A DNA stretch of 64,000 bases, taken from contig NZ_CP009287.1 in NCBI RefSeq assembly GCF_000758705.1, forward strand, positions 2,480,001 through 2,544,000. Reading direction: 5' to 3'. The translations under genes and the position numbers were made by a program. Numbering within the stretch: the stretch's first letter is position 1; each line of letters begins with the position of its first letter. The notes under the pieces were generated by a model that was not told the DNA's origin, did not search any database, and saw only the letters and a list, made by a program, of their open reading frames with translations. This stretch comes from Paenibacillus graminis (lineage in GTDB: Bacteria > Bacillota > Bacilli > Paenibacillales > Paenibacillaceae). Below are positions 50,225 through 58,730 of this stretch, in pieces.

Positions 50225-51364
50225 CTACTCAATAATGCCGGTATCTACAATTTTAACCTCCACTTTAGGATGGAATTGTACTTTACGATAATCTTTTGAC
50301 CAATTTTTGTCCCTCCAGACATTGTGATGATAAGCAATGAGTTTTCTCCCCACACCAAAGATATCACAGTTCGCCTTTTGAACTTCTTTTATAACCGATT
50401 CAGCCTCTTTTGTGAGGATTTCCGAAAATGCTTGATTTACCTTTTGAAGATCTTCCTCTTTTAGCAAATGCTTCCCAGGAAACTCTTCTACGACGGCTCG
50501 TAGCTTTAACTCCAAATGGACTTCAACACTTCCGTCAGCAGAAACCGATACCTTGAATTTCCGCTTCACTTTTTTTAAACCTGCATTAATGGTAATGTAC
50601 TCCTGTATATGATCCGGATAGCCCAGATCAATTTTCTTTGTGAATCTCGCATTTTTGCCCTTTTGCCCCTTTAGCAGGACCAGTAATATGGACTGATCCG
50701 GGTTCAGCATCCCGCTATAATACTGATCATGAAAGAGGGCCAATCCTCTTGTGATAATCTCATCTTTATCTAAAGCTATATAGGGAAGAGCAAAGTCCTG
50801 CCCGGGATCTTTCAGGAACCGGAACACGGTATCTAACGTTTCTTTTGGAAATAGACTCATTTCCTCAAGGCTTTCAATCTTTTGTGTGATGAATTCGCCA
50901 ATCTTTAACTCCCCAACCGTTTTTTGTTGAAGAATGTCGGAGGCACTTCCTTCCGCAATAATTACCCTAACGTTGGATGTCGGGTTGCTTGGATCCCTGA
51001 AGTTCACATCCAAATTAGAATAAAGGCCTTGCTCTGCCACTGACTTTCCAAGTAACTGAAAACCATTTTTAAGAAATCTGATGTTTCCCCTCACGCGGTT
51101 ACGCATCTGATTGCTGGAACTGCGCAGGTTATGTCCATAACTTGTATGAATTTCGCTCGTAGTCGATTTTTGCTCAACTTCAGGTGGAATGATTAATTCC
51201 ACGGTTTCTTTTATCATTCCATTTTCACTTATATCAAACCCCACGCCGTAGGCTAGATGCAAGTCCTTCAAGTATTCCCGGTCCCAGCATCCGGTGAGAC
51301 TGAGGGAGGAAAGCGTAATCAGCACCGACAATCCAATCGTTCCTAACTTCATGCGGCATCTCAT
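50225..51364 (-). CDS. Spore germination protein, Ger(x)C family lipoprotein
   Basis: C subunit of a germinant receptor, 379 residues. The signal peptide ends in a lipobox LTGC followed by WDREYLKDL, the usual start of mature GerAC proteins, and the rest matches the three-domain Ger(x)C layout with the C-terminal AESVIKEVQK...DIFGVGRKL...HHNVWR. It would sit on the outer face of the spore inner membrane. Its start overlaps the stop of the gerB gene by four bases (ATGA), so the two are coupled. It is the last gene of the gerA-gerB-gerC operon. Confidence 0.93.
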   Translation of the reverse strand: MRCRMKLGTIGLSVLITLSSLSLTGCWDREYLKDLHLAYGVGFDISENGMIKETVELIIPPEVEQKSTTSEIHTSYGHNLRSSSNQMRNRVRGNIRFLKNGFQLLGKSVAEQGLYSNLDVNFRDPSNPTSNVRVIIAEGSASDILQQKTVGELKIGEFITQKIESLEEMSLFPKETLDTVFRFLKDPGQDFALPYIALDKDEIITRGLALFHDQYYSGMLNPDQSILLVLLKGQKGKNARFTKKIDLGYPDHIQEYITINAGLKKVKRKFKVSVSADGSVEVHLELKLRAVVEEFPGKHLLKEEDLQKVNQAFSEILTKEAESVIKEVQKANCDIFGVGRKLIAYHHNVWRDKNWSKDYRKVQFHPKVEVKIVDTGIIE

Positions 51365-52455
51365 GCAGGGCCACTTCCTTTTCTCTTAATAAATAGAGAA
51401 ATGATTAACAGTACCAGCGGAAGCCCGCCAATAAAGAGATAGGCAGCATATGTAGAGGCTGTATCCAGTAGATGAATGCCGACAGAGGTTACTGGCGCAA
51501 GCGCGATCATGAATGTAGTGATTTTCACAAACGGAGTAAAATTCCGATGGCTTTTTCGTTTCAGTAAAACACTGAGCCCAATGGACGCTGCATAGCAATA
51601 GCTTACGATAGAACATACAAGGGTTATGGCCCAGATCGGCAAAAACAAGATATCTGCACGGTCTACAATGAAAAAACTTAGAGATTTCATTAAGTAAATA
51701 ACCGGTTCGGGTATCATTTTGATTTGCTCGGAGTTAAAGAACATCAGGCAGGTAGAGACCACGAAGACATAGAACAGGGTCACAAACAGGTTAGAGAGAC
51801 TGACGGTTATCAACTTTTGTTTATCTGTACCTTCAGATAGCGGGTAGATGATCAGCATTAATTCGAAACCGTACATAGATATCGTTGTGTCTTTTGCTCC
51901 CTTTACGATATTCCAGACCCCTTTTTCCAATAGGGGTAACATATTTTCCAGATGGGCTTGAGTTAATCCATAGCAGATAAATAAAAATAATGGAATAAAA
52001 AGCACGGAGGCCAGTGTATAAAATCTTGCCAATACCGTTAGCTTTTCTCTTGCAAGGTAGAGAGTCATGATAGAAAAAAGAGCCAATACAGCCCATCTTG
52101 GCGTAGTTTGCAGCATCCACCTCTGAAGAACTTCTACGGCACTAAGCATAATATTGGAGCCAAGCAGAATAAAGTAACCAATGTACACAATAATCAATAG
52201 ACTGCCAATAATCGGGCCTCCGAGCTTTATGCAAATATTGTACAGGTTAAGCCCGGGAAATTTCTTCAGCAGGAGCCACAGAAGAATGATGACAAGTTGG
52301 GTAATAACCCCTGCAACTAAAACGGAAAGGGCACCTCCGCCTTTGGCGGTTTCGTTAAGTTTGAAGGGGAGAGACAGAATTCCAACACCGATTTGGGCTT
52401 GAATAATAAACAGGAAGAGTTGTCCCCTCGTTAGCATTTTTTCCTTTTGAGCCAC
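51361..52455 (-). CDS. Spore germination protein, GerAB family
   Basis: B subunit of the germinant receptor, 364 residues with about ten membrane helices, belonging to the amino acid/polyamine transporter-like GerAB family. The N-terminus (TRGQLFLFIIQAQIGVGILSLPF) is typical. In Bacillus this subunit contributes to the germinant-binding pocket. It starts with GTG eight bases after CAGGAGT and lies 36 bases after the gerA gene. The germinant cannot be predicted from sequence. Confidence 0.93.
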   Translation of the reverse strand: MAQKEKMLTRGQLFLFIIQAQIGVGILSLPFKLNETAKGGGALSVLVAGVITQLVIILLWLLLKKFPGLNLYNICIKLGGPIIGSLLIIVYIGYFILLGSNIMLSAVEVLQRWMLQTTPRWAVLALFSIMTLYLAREKLTVLARFYTLASVLFIPLFLFICYGLTQAHLENMLPLLEKGVWNIVKGAKDTTISMYGFELMLIIYPLSEGTDKQKLITVSLSNLFVTLFYVFVVSTCLMFFNSEQIKMIPEPVIYLMKSLSFFIVDRADILFLPIWAITLVCSIVSYCYAASIGLSVLLKRKSHRNFTPFVKITTFMIALAPVTSVGIHLLDTASTYAAYLFIGGLPLVLLIISLFIKRKGSGPA

Positions 52456-52491
52456 CGTATCAACTCCTGTAAGTACAGTATAGATTAATGT

Positions 52492-53916
52492 TCATTTATT
52501 CGTTTTTGGGTTGCTTGTCCTCTTTCGGATAGACCAAATTGGAAAGCGTACGAAGGTATCTTTCAGGCCTTGAGAGTTTAACGGACTTAATGGTCTGAAG
52601 TAGGGCTGCCCAAAAGACTCTAGCTTGCACAAATGAATAAAAATGAGTGTTAACCCAAAGGATATCCCAATATAGCCGAATAAAGAGGCAGCAATCATCA
52701 GGGGAAACCGCATAAACCGGATAGCAGAGCTCATTTCGTTGGAAGGGATAAGAAAAGATGAAATAGCAGTCAACGCTACAACAATAATCATCGTATAAGA
52801 AACCAATCCTGCCTTAACAATTGCATCCCCGATGACTAGCCCCCCAACAATCCCGATAGTTTGACCTACACGGCTGGGCAGACGAAGTCCTGCTTCCCGC
52901 AGCAGTTCGAAAATAAGCTCCAGCAGCATCGCTTCAATCAGCGGAGGAAAAGGGACCCGGGTCAATGAACCTTGAATCGTAAAGAACAATTGCAAGGGAA
53001 GGACATTGGAGTGAAAAGACACGGTGGCAATATAAAGCGCCGGCAACTGAAATGCTGTTACAAAGCCGATTAGACGGATAAAACGGACAAAAGAAGCGAT
53101 CATCCACCGATTATTGTAGTCGTCCGGTGTCCGATAAAAGCTGAAGAAGCTCGCGGGCACAATCAGAGCTGTGGGGTCCCCGTCCAGCAGGATTACGACA
53201 TATCCGTCCAGCAAGTAGTTAGAGGTATGGTCCGGACGCTCTGTATTGATTAGTTGTGGAAATATGGAGAAGGGGTTATCCTCCGTTAATTCCTGAATAA
53301 AACCTGTGGAGAGTATCCAATCGAGTGAAATCTTCTGGATTCTTGCTTCTACGATTTTCACCAATTCAGGATTGGCGATATTCTCCATATATACTAAGCT
53401 AACCTGTTTGGGGACGGTTTTTCCAAGTGTGAAGTAGCGGACCTTAAGGTTTGGGGAAGCTATTTGTTTCCGAATCAAATATAAGTTAACCTTCATCTGT
53501 TCAATAAAACCGTTATGAGGTCCCCGAATGACCCCTTCATTCTCAGGTTCGCTAATGCTTCGTTCGTACTTGGCAGGAGTGAGAAGGACATAGAATTCAG
53601 ACATTCCTTCTAAAAAATAAAGGCAGCTCCCTTCAAGAAGCCCCTGAATGCCTTGGTTTAATTCTGTTTCCAAACTGAAAGTAAGGGTGGTGAAAAGCTC
53701 GGAAAGGTCTTTATCCTGATTACGGCTAAAAGGAATAATCACATTTCGTTCAATCAATTCTGTGTCAGTGATGGACTCCAGATAAAGGACCACTCCTTTC
53801 CTTCCCTGAAAGGAAATGCTTCTTTTTTTGAGGTCATTTGTATTGAACAATGCCGCTTCGATGTAATCGGAATTTTGATCTACAGAAGGGAATGAGGTCT
53901 GAGTTTGGTTTGACAT
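52492..53916 (-). CDS. Spore germination protein, GerA family
   Basis: A subunit of the germinant receptor, 474 residues. It has a soluble N-terminal domain of about 250 residues, with the conserved LLxG/VxxLDGxPxA-type stretch (LDGYVVILLDGDPTALIVPASF), and four to five membrane helices (RVPFPPLIEAMLLELIFELLREAGLRLP is the hallmark region). The acidic C-terminal tail is short. First gene of the three-gene receptor operon, in the usual A-B-C order. I could not see a convincing sigG promoter. A lipoprotein gene is divergent from it about 210 bases away. Confidence 0.94.
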   Translation of the reverse strand: MSNQTQTSFPSVDQNSDYIEAALFNTNDLKKRSISFQGRKGVVLYLESITDTELIERNVIIPFSRNQDKDLSELFTTLTFSLETELNQGIQGLLEGSCLYFLEGMSEFYVLLTPAKYERSISEPENEGVIRGPHNGFIEQMKVNLYLIRKQIASPNLKVRYFTLGKTVPKQVSLVYMENIANPELVKIVEARIQKISLDWILSTGFIQELTEDNPFSIFPQLINTERPDHTSNYLLDGYVVILLDGDPTALIVPASFFSFYRTPDDYNNRWMIASFVRFIRLIGFVTAFQLPALYIATVSFHSNVLPLQLFFTIQGSLTRVPFPPLIEAMLLELIFELLREAGLRLPSRVGQTIGIVGGLVIGDAIVKAGLVSYTMIIVVALTAISSFLIPSNEMSSAIRFMRFPLMIAASLFGYIGISFGLTLIFIHLCKLESFGQPYFRPLSPLNSQGLKDTFVRFPIWSIRKRTSNPKTNK

Positions 53917-54129
53917 AATAAGGCGCTCGACTTTCGGTTAGTTTTGCTGTTAACCTTCCCGAATGATATGCAGAATATTCCTGACGGGACTAATATAAAA
54001 GAGTGAAACTTAAAGCAAAGCTACTAAATATGTGAGAATAACCTGACATGGGTAAAATTCCTTCAACCTTAAGGGGCGGAAATGTTTGACATTTGGGTAA
54101 TAACTATTATTAAGATGAGGAGGTATATA

Positions 54130-54819
54130 ATGAAAAAAACGCTTTTTACTACAGCTGCTTGCATTCTTCTGTCCGCCTCAATTCTCGGTGCATGCAGTAA
54201 CAATGAAACAGCAAACGAGGCAAAGCCTGCAGTGTCAAGTACAGCGACTATGCCTGTTATTGAAGCTACAGCCACTCCTGAACCTTCTGCTGCTGCTCCC
54301 GCAGCCACGGAGGCACAGGAGCCAGCCAGTCCGGACGATTCTGGTCCTCTGGCATCCGAACGTCCGAAGACCCAGGCATTCGGTGAACAGGAGGGTGGAG
54401 TCTCAGGGCAAGAAGGTACACTTGAGCAAGGTGATGGATATTCCCTGTATGTCTTTAAGGATTTCACATTAGATGCACAGTCTGGCCGTTTATCACTCAC
54501 TGATGACCCTGCCTATTATGCCCAAATTGAACACTTGCCATCCGGTTACGATCTCACTGCCCTGAAGCAGCAGGGACAAACTGAACTTTCTGCAATTGGT
54601 AAAGTTAGCGACCATAGCGGGGAACTGTTTGAACATCCTCTGGGTTTTGCAGAATTATATCTGCAGGCTACCGGTGATAAGGGAATAGAAGATTATATGG
54701 TGTGGAAGAATCAGGCGGGGGAAGCATTCCTTTTCCGGATACACAATTCTAAGGGTGAACTGTCAAATCAATTTTCTCCGTGGGTAATGGTTTCACTGGC
54801 AACGCTTGAAAAGAATTAA
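54130..54819 (+). CDS. Putative lipoprotein of unknown function
   Basis: Exported lipoprotein of 229 residues. The signal peptide ends in lipobox LGAC; then comes a Thr/Ala/Glu/Pro-rich linker of about 80 residues and a small C-terminal domain of about 130 residues (GYSLYVFKDFTLDA...). Start at the ATG at 54130, with GATGAGGAGG upstream; longer frames lack a ribosome site. I do not recognise the C-terminal domain. It is divergent from the gerA operon and may be linked to spores or the envelope only by position. A small palindrome ACGTCTATAGTAGACGT follows at 54843-54859. Confidence 0.8.
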   Translation: MKKTLFTTAACILLSASILGACSNNETANEAKPAVSSTATMPVIEATATPEPSAAAPAATEAQEPASPDDSGPLASERPKTQAFGEQEGGVSGQEGTLEQGDGYSLYVFKDFTLDAQSGRLSLTDDPAYYAQIEHLPSGYDLTALKQQGQTELSAIGKVSDHSGELFEHPLGFAELYLQATGDKGIEDYMVWKNQAGEAFLFRIHNSKGELSNQFSPWVMVSLATLEKN

Positions 54820-54846
54820 GCGTTGAAAGTGATCTGAAAAATACGT

Positions 54847-55065
54847 CTATAGTAGACGTGGATGCAGGAACAGCTCAAACTGCTCTTTATACTGACCGGG
54901 ACCTTTTTTATAAACCACTTTGTTCAGCACGGATTTCATTAACGTATTTCTGCTCATCGGATTGTCTGTCTGGCAGTACAACATCCCTACTGATTCTGCA
55001 GTAGGGATGATTTTGCTTCTTGCTTCTTTCCTGATCAATTCCAGATATAATCTTAAAGATTTCAT
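54847..55065 (-). pseudogene. Remnant of a serine recombinase (C-terminus only)
   Basis: About 65 residues match the very C-terminus of the intact recombinase at 42958-44514: ELIRKEARSKIIPTAES, QTDNPMSRNTLMKSVLNKVVYKKG and GQYKEQFELFLHPRL, against near-identical segments there. By eye the DNA is also clearly related but not identical, so it is a second, older element rather than a recent copy. Everything upstream of the C-terminal region (catalytic, recombinase and zinc domains) is gone. It has the same orientation as the intact gene, 11.9 kb away. Confidence 0.8.
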
Positions 55066-55547
55066 TGACCCGTTCGGTTAATAAGGTATGAAATCTAAAA
55101 CAGGACAAAAGATCATGCTTATGCATAATTTATTGTCCTGTTTTGGTTGAGTTGTATGTGAAAAATATTTCGCTGTATACGTGAGGTGGTTTGGAACAAC
55201 TGTAAGGGCATGCAGGAATAAACTACCAACCCGTATTGTAACGAGAGGAGTGGCTTATGTGGTGGAAGATCCGGGACGCGGCGAGATCGCTTTTGCCTGG
55301 GTGACTCGCTAAGACTGAACCATTCGAGAATGAAGGAGGAGCACTCCACGAAACCAGACAGATGTGTGGCAAATCCCTCGAATTCCATTCAGACTATATG
55401 ATGATGCGTATCATTGAGAATAGTAGGAAGGGAGGGGAATAAACAGAACGAGCAAAGTGATTGAGGTTTTAGCGAACAGGTTGGTGCTTCTCATAGAGAC
55501 CTTAGCTTGAACCTTCAATGCAATATAAAATTTATAGACGTCCATAA
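55066..55547. other. Gene-free junction between recombinase remnant and truncated yheD
   Basis: 482 bases without a credible gene. It holds a 12-base perfect hairpin AAAACAGGACAA/TTGTCCTGTTTT at about 55097-55144, which could terminate transcription in both directions. Beyond that are only short frames, including a plus-strand one ending in MMRIIENSRKGGE near 55440, without family resemblance. It is probably decayed mobile-element sequence. Confidence 0.5.
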
Positions 55548-55682
55548 TCAACGTGTAAACACAAAGACATCCAGGCCAATCCGGCTGCCTTCAATAATCA
55601 TTCTCCGGTATACGCTTTTCTCTTCAAGCTGTTTCGCATCGTTCATATAGAGCGTAAGGATGCCTAAGACGGGTTCTGGCAC
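55548..55682 (-). pseudogene. Truncated YheD-like ATP-grasp gene (N-terminal fragment)
   Basis: A GTG start six bases after a perfect AAGGAGGTGA opens a frame of 44 codons. It encodes VLGILTLYMND...LEEKSVYRRM...GLDVFVFT, the standard N-terminus of YheC/YheD proteins (LGILT...GLDVFVFTP), then stops where the conserved FTP motif should continue into about 300 further residues. The frame is too short for usual ORF cut-offs. It overlaps the GNAT gene by 19 bases and is the last gene of the ATP-grasp operon, evidently cut off by a rearrangement: the next recognisable feature is the recombinase remnant 480 bases away. Confidence 0.8.
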
Positions 55683-56185
55683 AGGAGTTCACCTCCTTGT
55701 AGAAGATTTGCGGGCAGGCTGGCTGGGTGCTGCGGTGAACGGAGCAGCAGTGTCGGCTTGCCGGTAGGCCCCTCGCTCAATGCCACCGCCACAAGCCCTG
55801 TGTTGAAGCACATTTTCAGGCTGGCGGCATTGTCGCTCGCCACGGTGCATTCTAGAGTGCCGAGGCGTTCCAGCTGTGCGGTCAATAGCGCTGTCCCGGT
55901 ATGCCGATTCCGGTATAAGGGATGGACGGCGACAAGGCAGGCTTCCTTGCCGAAGCCGGACACGAAGCTGACGCCTGCAAGCTGGCGCCCGTTCTGGCCG
56001 CGTACAGTGGCGACCAGAAGAGATACGCCGGGCTGTGACAGCTGCTCCGGCGTCAGCCGGGCCAGCACTCTGCATCCGCGAAGTGTAATCCGCTTTTCTC
56101 CATATTCCCTCAAGAACTCCAGCAGACCAGCCAGCCTGATTTTCCACCGTTCCGGGTTGCTGTCAAAGAGGGAGGATATCTGCAT
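55664..56185 (-). CDS. GNAT-family N-acetyltransferase in the YheC/D operon
   Basis: Acetyltransferase-like protein of 173 residues. The GNAT core is AGVSFVSGFGKEACLVAVHPLYRNRHTGTALLTAQLERLG, with the acetyl-CoA loop region RNRHTGTALL near residue 95, then VASDNAASLKMCFNTGLVAVAL. The start is the ATG at 56185 with AAAGGAAGTG upstream. It lies 31 bases after one ATP-grasp gene and overlaps the truncated one, so it belongs to the operon. Pairing of an acyltransferase with several ATP-grasp ligases suggests modification of the same spore-coat substrate, but this is inference. Confidence 0.8.
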   Translation of the reverse strand: MQISSLFDSNPERWKIRLAGLLEFLREYGEKRITLRGCRVLARLTPEQLSQPGVSLLVATVRGQNGRQLAGVSFVSGFGKEACLVAVHPLYRNRHTGTALLTAQLERLGTLECTVASDNAASLKMCFNTGLVAVALSEGPTGKPTLLLRSPQHPASLPANLLQGGELLCQNPS

Positions 56186-56216
56186 GGGTGTCACTTCCTT
56201 TACTGGGTTTCATGGG

Positions 56217-57329
56217 CTATTTGCGGTGACGGGACAGATGCTGGCCGAACTGGAAAATCCGTTCCAGCGACAGCTTGCGGATTGCCGGCTCATCAAATTT
56301 CATCGGACGGGAGTTGGCCTCAAAAAACCACAGTCCGCCTTCCTCATCCACACCCAGATCCATCGACATCTCTCCAAGCATGGTTTCGGATGCCCGTTCG
56401 ATCTGCCGGGCGATCAGCAGGGCGGTCATGGGCACATTCTTCAGAATGGCCGCCGCCCGCTCTGCCCCGAAGGTGCCTTCCAGCATGCTGGAAGGCTCTT
56501 CGATGCTGCCGCCGCGCGGCACATGGGTCGTTATGCTCCGTGCCCCGGCCAGCCGTGCCCCGATGCCGGTTACCGCCCAGGCCCCCTTGCCGTTCTTCTG
56601 CAGCAGCACGCGCAGATCGAAAGGGCGGCCGTGGTGTGCAGCAAGCTCAATCGCTTGCTGCACAATATAACGTGAAGATCCTCTTTCCTTACCGATCCGT
56701 GCCCACACACGGTCAAGGGATGCCGCTTTATACGTCACATTTTTTTTGCCGCTCTGAATTTGCAGCCGGTAAGGGAGGCTGGCATCGATGCGGTATCTCA
56801 GCCGCATAATCCCTTTGCCCGCCTTGCCGTCCTCCGGCTTGAGGTAGAGGCTGTTATGATTTTTGAGCATCGCAACCAGTGTGTTGACACTGCGCAGACG
56901 CCTAGTTTTGGGCACGTGCTTCGAAGTGGCCCGTGACTCCTTTAACCATTCAAACAGATTCCATTTGTTAAAAAAGCTAGGGTTGTAAAGATGGATTTCC
57001 GGATGCTCCAGACATTCTGCTATTTTGCGGGCGACCGAGGCTCTTTCCTCTTCTTCGCGGTTGGGAATCCGGTTATAAACGACCTGAGGCAGCGGCATGG
57101 GTGTGCTGTACCAAATCCTGCCGCTTGCGGAGGGAACGTAGCCATTTACCACCCGCTCATCCAGCTTCAGATCGCGGACGGTGACGACATACACCAGGTA
57201 TCCCATTTCCTTGCCGGTACGGATGATATCACGGAAGTTTTCGCGGTTTCCGCGGAACTGCCGCAGTCTGTCACTGGTTGTCAGAATGGCAATCACAGGT
57301 TTGCCAGGGTCCGGGATTCGGCTGTTCAC
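56217..57329 (-). CDS. YheC/YheD-family spore coat-associated ATP-grasp protein (short form)
   Basis: ATP-grasp enzyme of 370 residues. It has the short N-terminal region of the YheC form (VIAILTTSDRL...GYLVYVVTVRDL), LPQVVYNRIPNR, the ATP-binding Lys in LYLKPEDGKAGKGI, RPFDLRVLLQKNGKGAWAVTGIG, and the metal-binding Glu/Asn in GLWFFEANSRPMKF. Established: YheC and YheD of B. subtilis are spore coat-associated proteins; their reaction is unknown, but ATP-grasp enzymes usually join a carboxylate to an amine. It overlaps the upstream gene by four bases. The final motif (RPMKFDE) differs a little from the KPG.T pattern of the others. Confidence 0.88.
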   Translation of the reverse strand: MNSRIPDPGKPVIAILTTSDRLRQFRGNRENFRDIIRTGKEMGYLVYVVTVRDLKLDERVVNGYVPSASGRIWYSTPMPLPQVVYNRIPNREEEERASVARKIAECLEHPEIHLYNPSFFNKWNLFEWLKESRATSKHVPKTRRLRSVNTLVAMLKNHNSLYLKPEDGKAGKGIMRLRYRIDASLPYRLQIQSGKKNVTYKAASLDRVWARIGKERGSSRYIVQQAIELAAHHGRPFDLRVLLQKNGKGAWAVTGIGARLAGARSITTHVPRGGSIEEPSSMLEGTFGAERAAAILKNVPMTALLIARQIERASETMLGEMSMDLGVDEEGGLWFFEANSRPMKFDEPAIRKLSLERIFQFGQHLSRHRK

Positions 57330-58699
57330 AGTTCATCCCTCCTGCGGAATTTGCTGAGGTATAGACAATGCTCCAGGATATGCTCGATGGAAGCTTTGCC
57401 CTCAGCGCGCAGGGATGGATGGCGGAAGATCGAGCGTCCCGGTTTGGCATTCGCCTCGAACATCCAGATGTCCTCATCCTGGTCAATTCCAAGGTCAAAG
57501 CCAATTTCGCCGAGCAGATGCCGGTGCTGAAGCTCCAGGGATTCGGCCAGTTTCACGGCAGTCGTTTTGGCCCGCTGCAGCACATCGTCGGCTCTGGTCC
57601 CGAAGACGCGGCCAAGGGCCTGCTGAGGAGTGAGCAGCGCACCGCCGTTCTTGAGATGGGTGGTGACACTGCCCCGGCCGGCTTTTTTAGCTCCGATACC
57701 GACGACAACCCATTGATTGCTGCCGTTCTTGTGCATGTGAAAACGGAAGTCGATCGGGCAGCTGTCGATTTCAATGAGCCGTATGCCCTGCTGCACCACA
57801 TAGCTCTGCAGGCTTTGGCCATGCCGGCCCCGCAGCATCCGCATCAGGCTGTCGAAGCTGGCAAAGCGCAGCAGCACATTTTTGCCGTTCTTCCGGTATC
57901 GGGCAAAGTAGCCCTTCTTCGGGAGATAGGTCAGCCGGTAGATCCCGTGTCCCAGGCTGCCGGCGGAAGGCTTGTAATATACGAAATGATGGCGGTCGAG
58001 CATATCGCGCATCTGTTCCGGGCTCGGATTGCTATGTGTTTCGGGGACAAAACGATTAGCCACGCCGTCATTCTCCAGCAGCCGGTATACATCTGATTTA
58101 TTAAAAAAGCTCCAGTTGAAATAAGGGATCTTCTTCCGTGCGAACCGTTCGCGAAGCTGGTTGATGTAGGGGGAAGTCTCCGCTCTGCGGCTGGGAAGCC
58201 GGTTGTAAACGACATCCGGCAGCGGAACAAGCTTACGCTCGAATTTGCCGCTTGCATTCAGGAAATAACCGTTGACCTGCTCCTGCTGCCAGTCAATATC
58301 GCGCGGCATGAACGCAAAGATATAACATTTGTTGCTGCCCTCACGCAGCAGCTGCTTGATGAAGCCGGTACGGGAGCCAAAAGGGTTCCCCGACGAAGAC
58401 GGCCCGTCGGATAACACGCCGACAAGCGGACCCAGCTGAACTTCATCATTCTGCAGGTTGCGGAGGTAGACGCCTCCGGACTTCGGAATTTTGATTGCGC
58501 TCTTCACCCCGGAAGCAAGGAACAGATGTTTCCCGGCACGTTTGATCGGCTTGATCATTGCCGGAATCGCATCTTTGCCAAGCCGCAGGCGGATGTTTTT
58601 CTTGCCGGACAGTTTGAGGCTTTTCATCAGTTCACCCGAAACGTAGACAACTCTTTGGGGCTGCTTGGTGAAATGCACATTGCAAAAAGTGAGACCCAT
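57326..58699 (-). CDS. YheC/YheD-family spore coat-associated ATP-grasp protein (long form)
   Basis: ATP-grasp enzyme of 457 residues. An extra N-terminal beta-rich domain of about 95 residues (GLTFCNVHFTKQPQRVVYVS...LQLGPLVGVLSDG-like) precedes the common region: DVVYNRLPSRRAE, FFNKSDVYRLL, the ATP-binding Lys in YYKPSAGSLGHGIYRL, CPIDFRFHMHKNG and EIGFDLGIDQDEDIWMFEANAKPGRS. This long layout matches YheD. It is coupled by a four-base overlap to the short-form gene downstream, a long/short pair that is repeated in the two genes upstream. Confidence 0.9.
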   Translation of the reverse strand: MGLTFCNVHFTKQPQRVVYVSGELMKSLKLSGKKNIRLRLGKDAIPAMIKPIKRAGKHLFLASGVKSAIKIPKSGGVYLRNLQNDEVQLGPLVGVLSDGPSSSGNPFGSRTGFIKQLLREGSNKCYIFAFMPRDIDWQQEQVNGYFLNASGKFERKLVPLPDVVYNRLPSRRAETSPYINQLRERFARKKIPYFNWSFFNKSDVYRLLENDGVANRFVPETHSNPSPEQMRDMLDRHHFVYYKPSAGSLGHGIYRLTYLPKKGYFARYRKNGKNVLLRFASFDSLMRMLRGRHGQSLQSYVVQQGIRLIEIDSCPIDFRFHMHKNGSNQWVVVGIGAKKAGRGSVTTHLKNGGALLTPQQALGRVFGTRADDVLQRAKTTAVKLAESLELQHRHLLGEIGFDLGIDQDEDIWMFEANAKPGRSIFRHPSLRAEGKASIEHILEHCLYLSKFRRRDEL

Positions 58700-58730
58700 T
58701 TATGAATCCTCCTTAGGAACCATTGATATA

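Noticed and set aside
27946..55682. A skin-like intervening element splitting one yheC/D gene, with the N-terminus at 55548 and the core at 26888
   Set aside because: The core copy has its own, different N-terminal sequence (RNPEIR...LHARL) upstream in another frame, so the two fragments come from different genes. No shared core site was found either.
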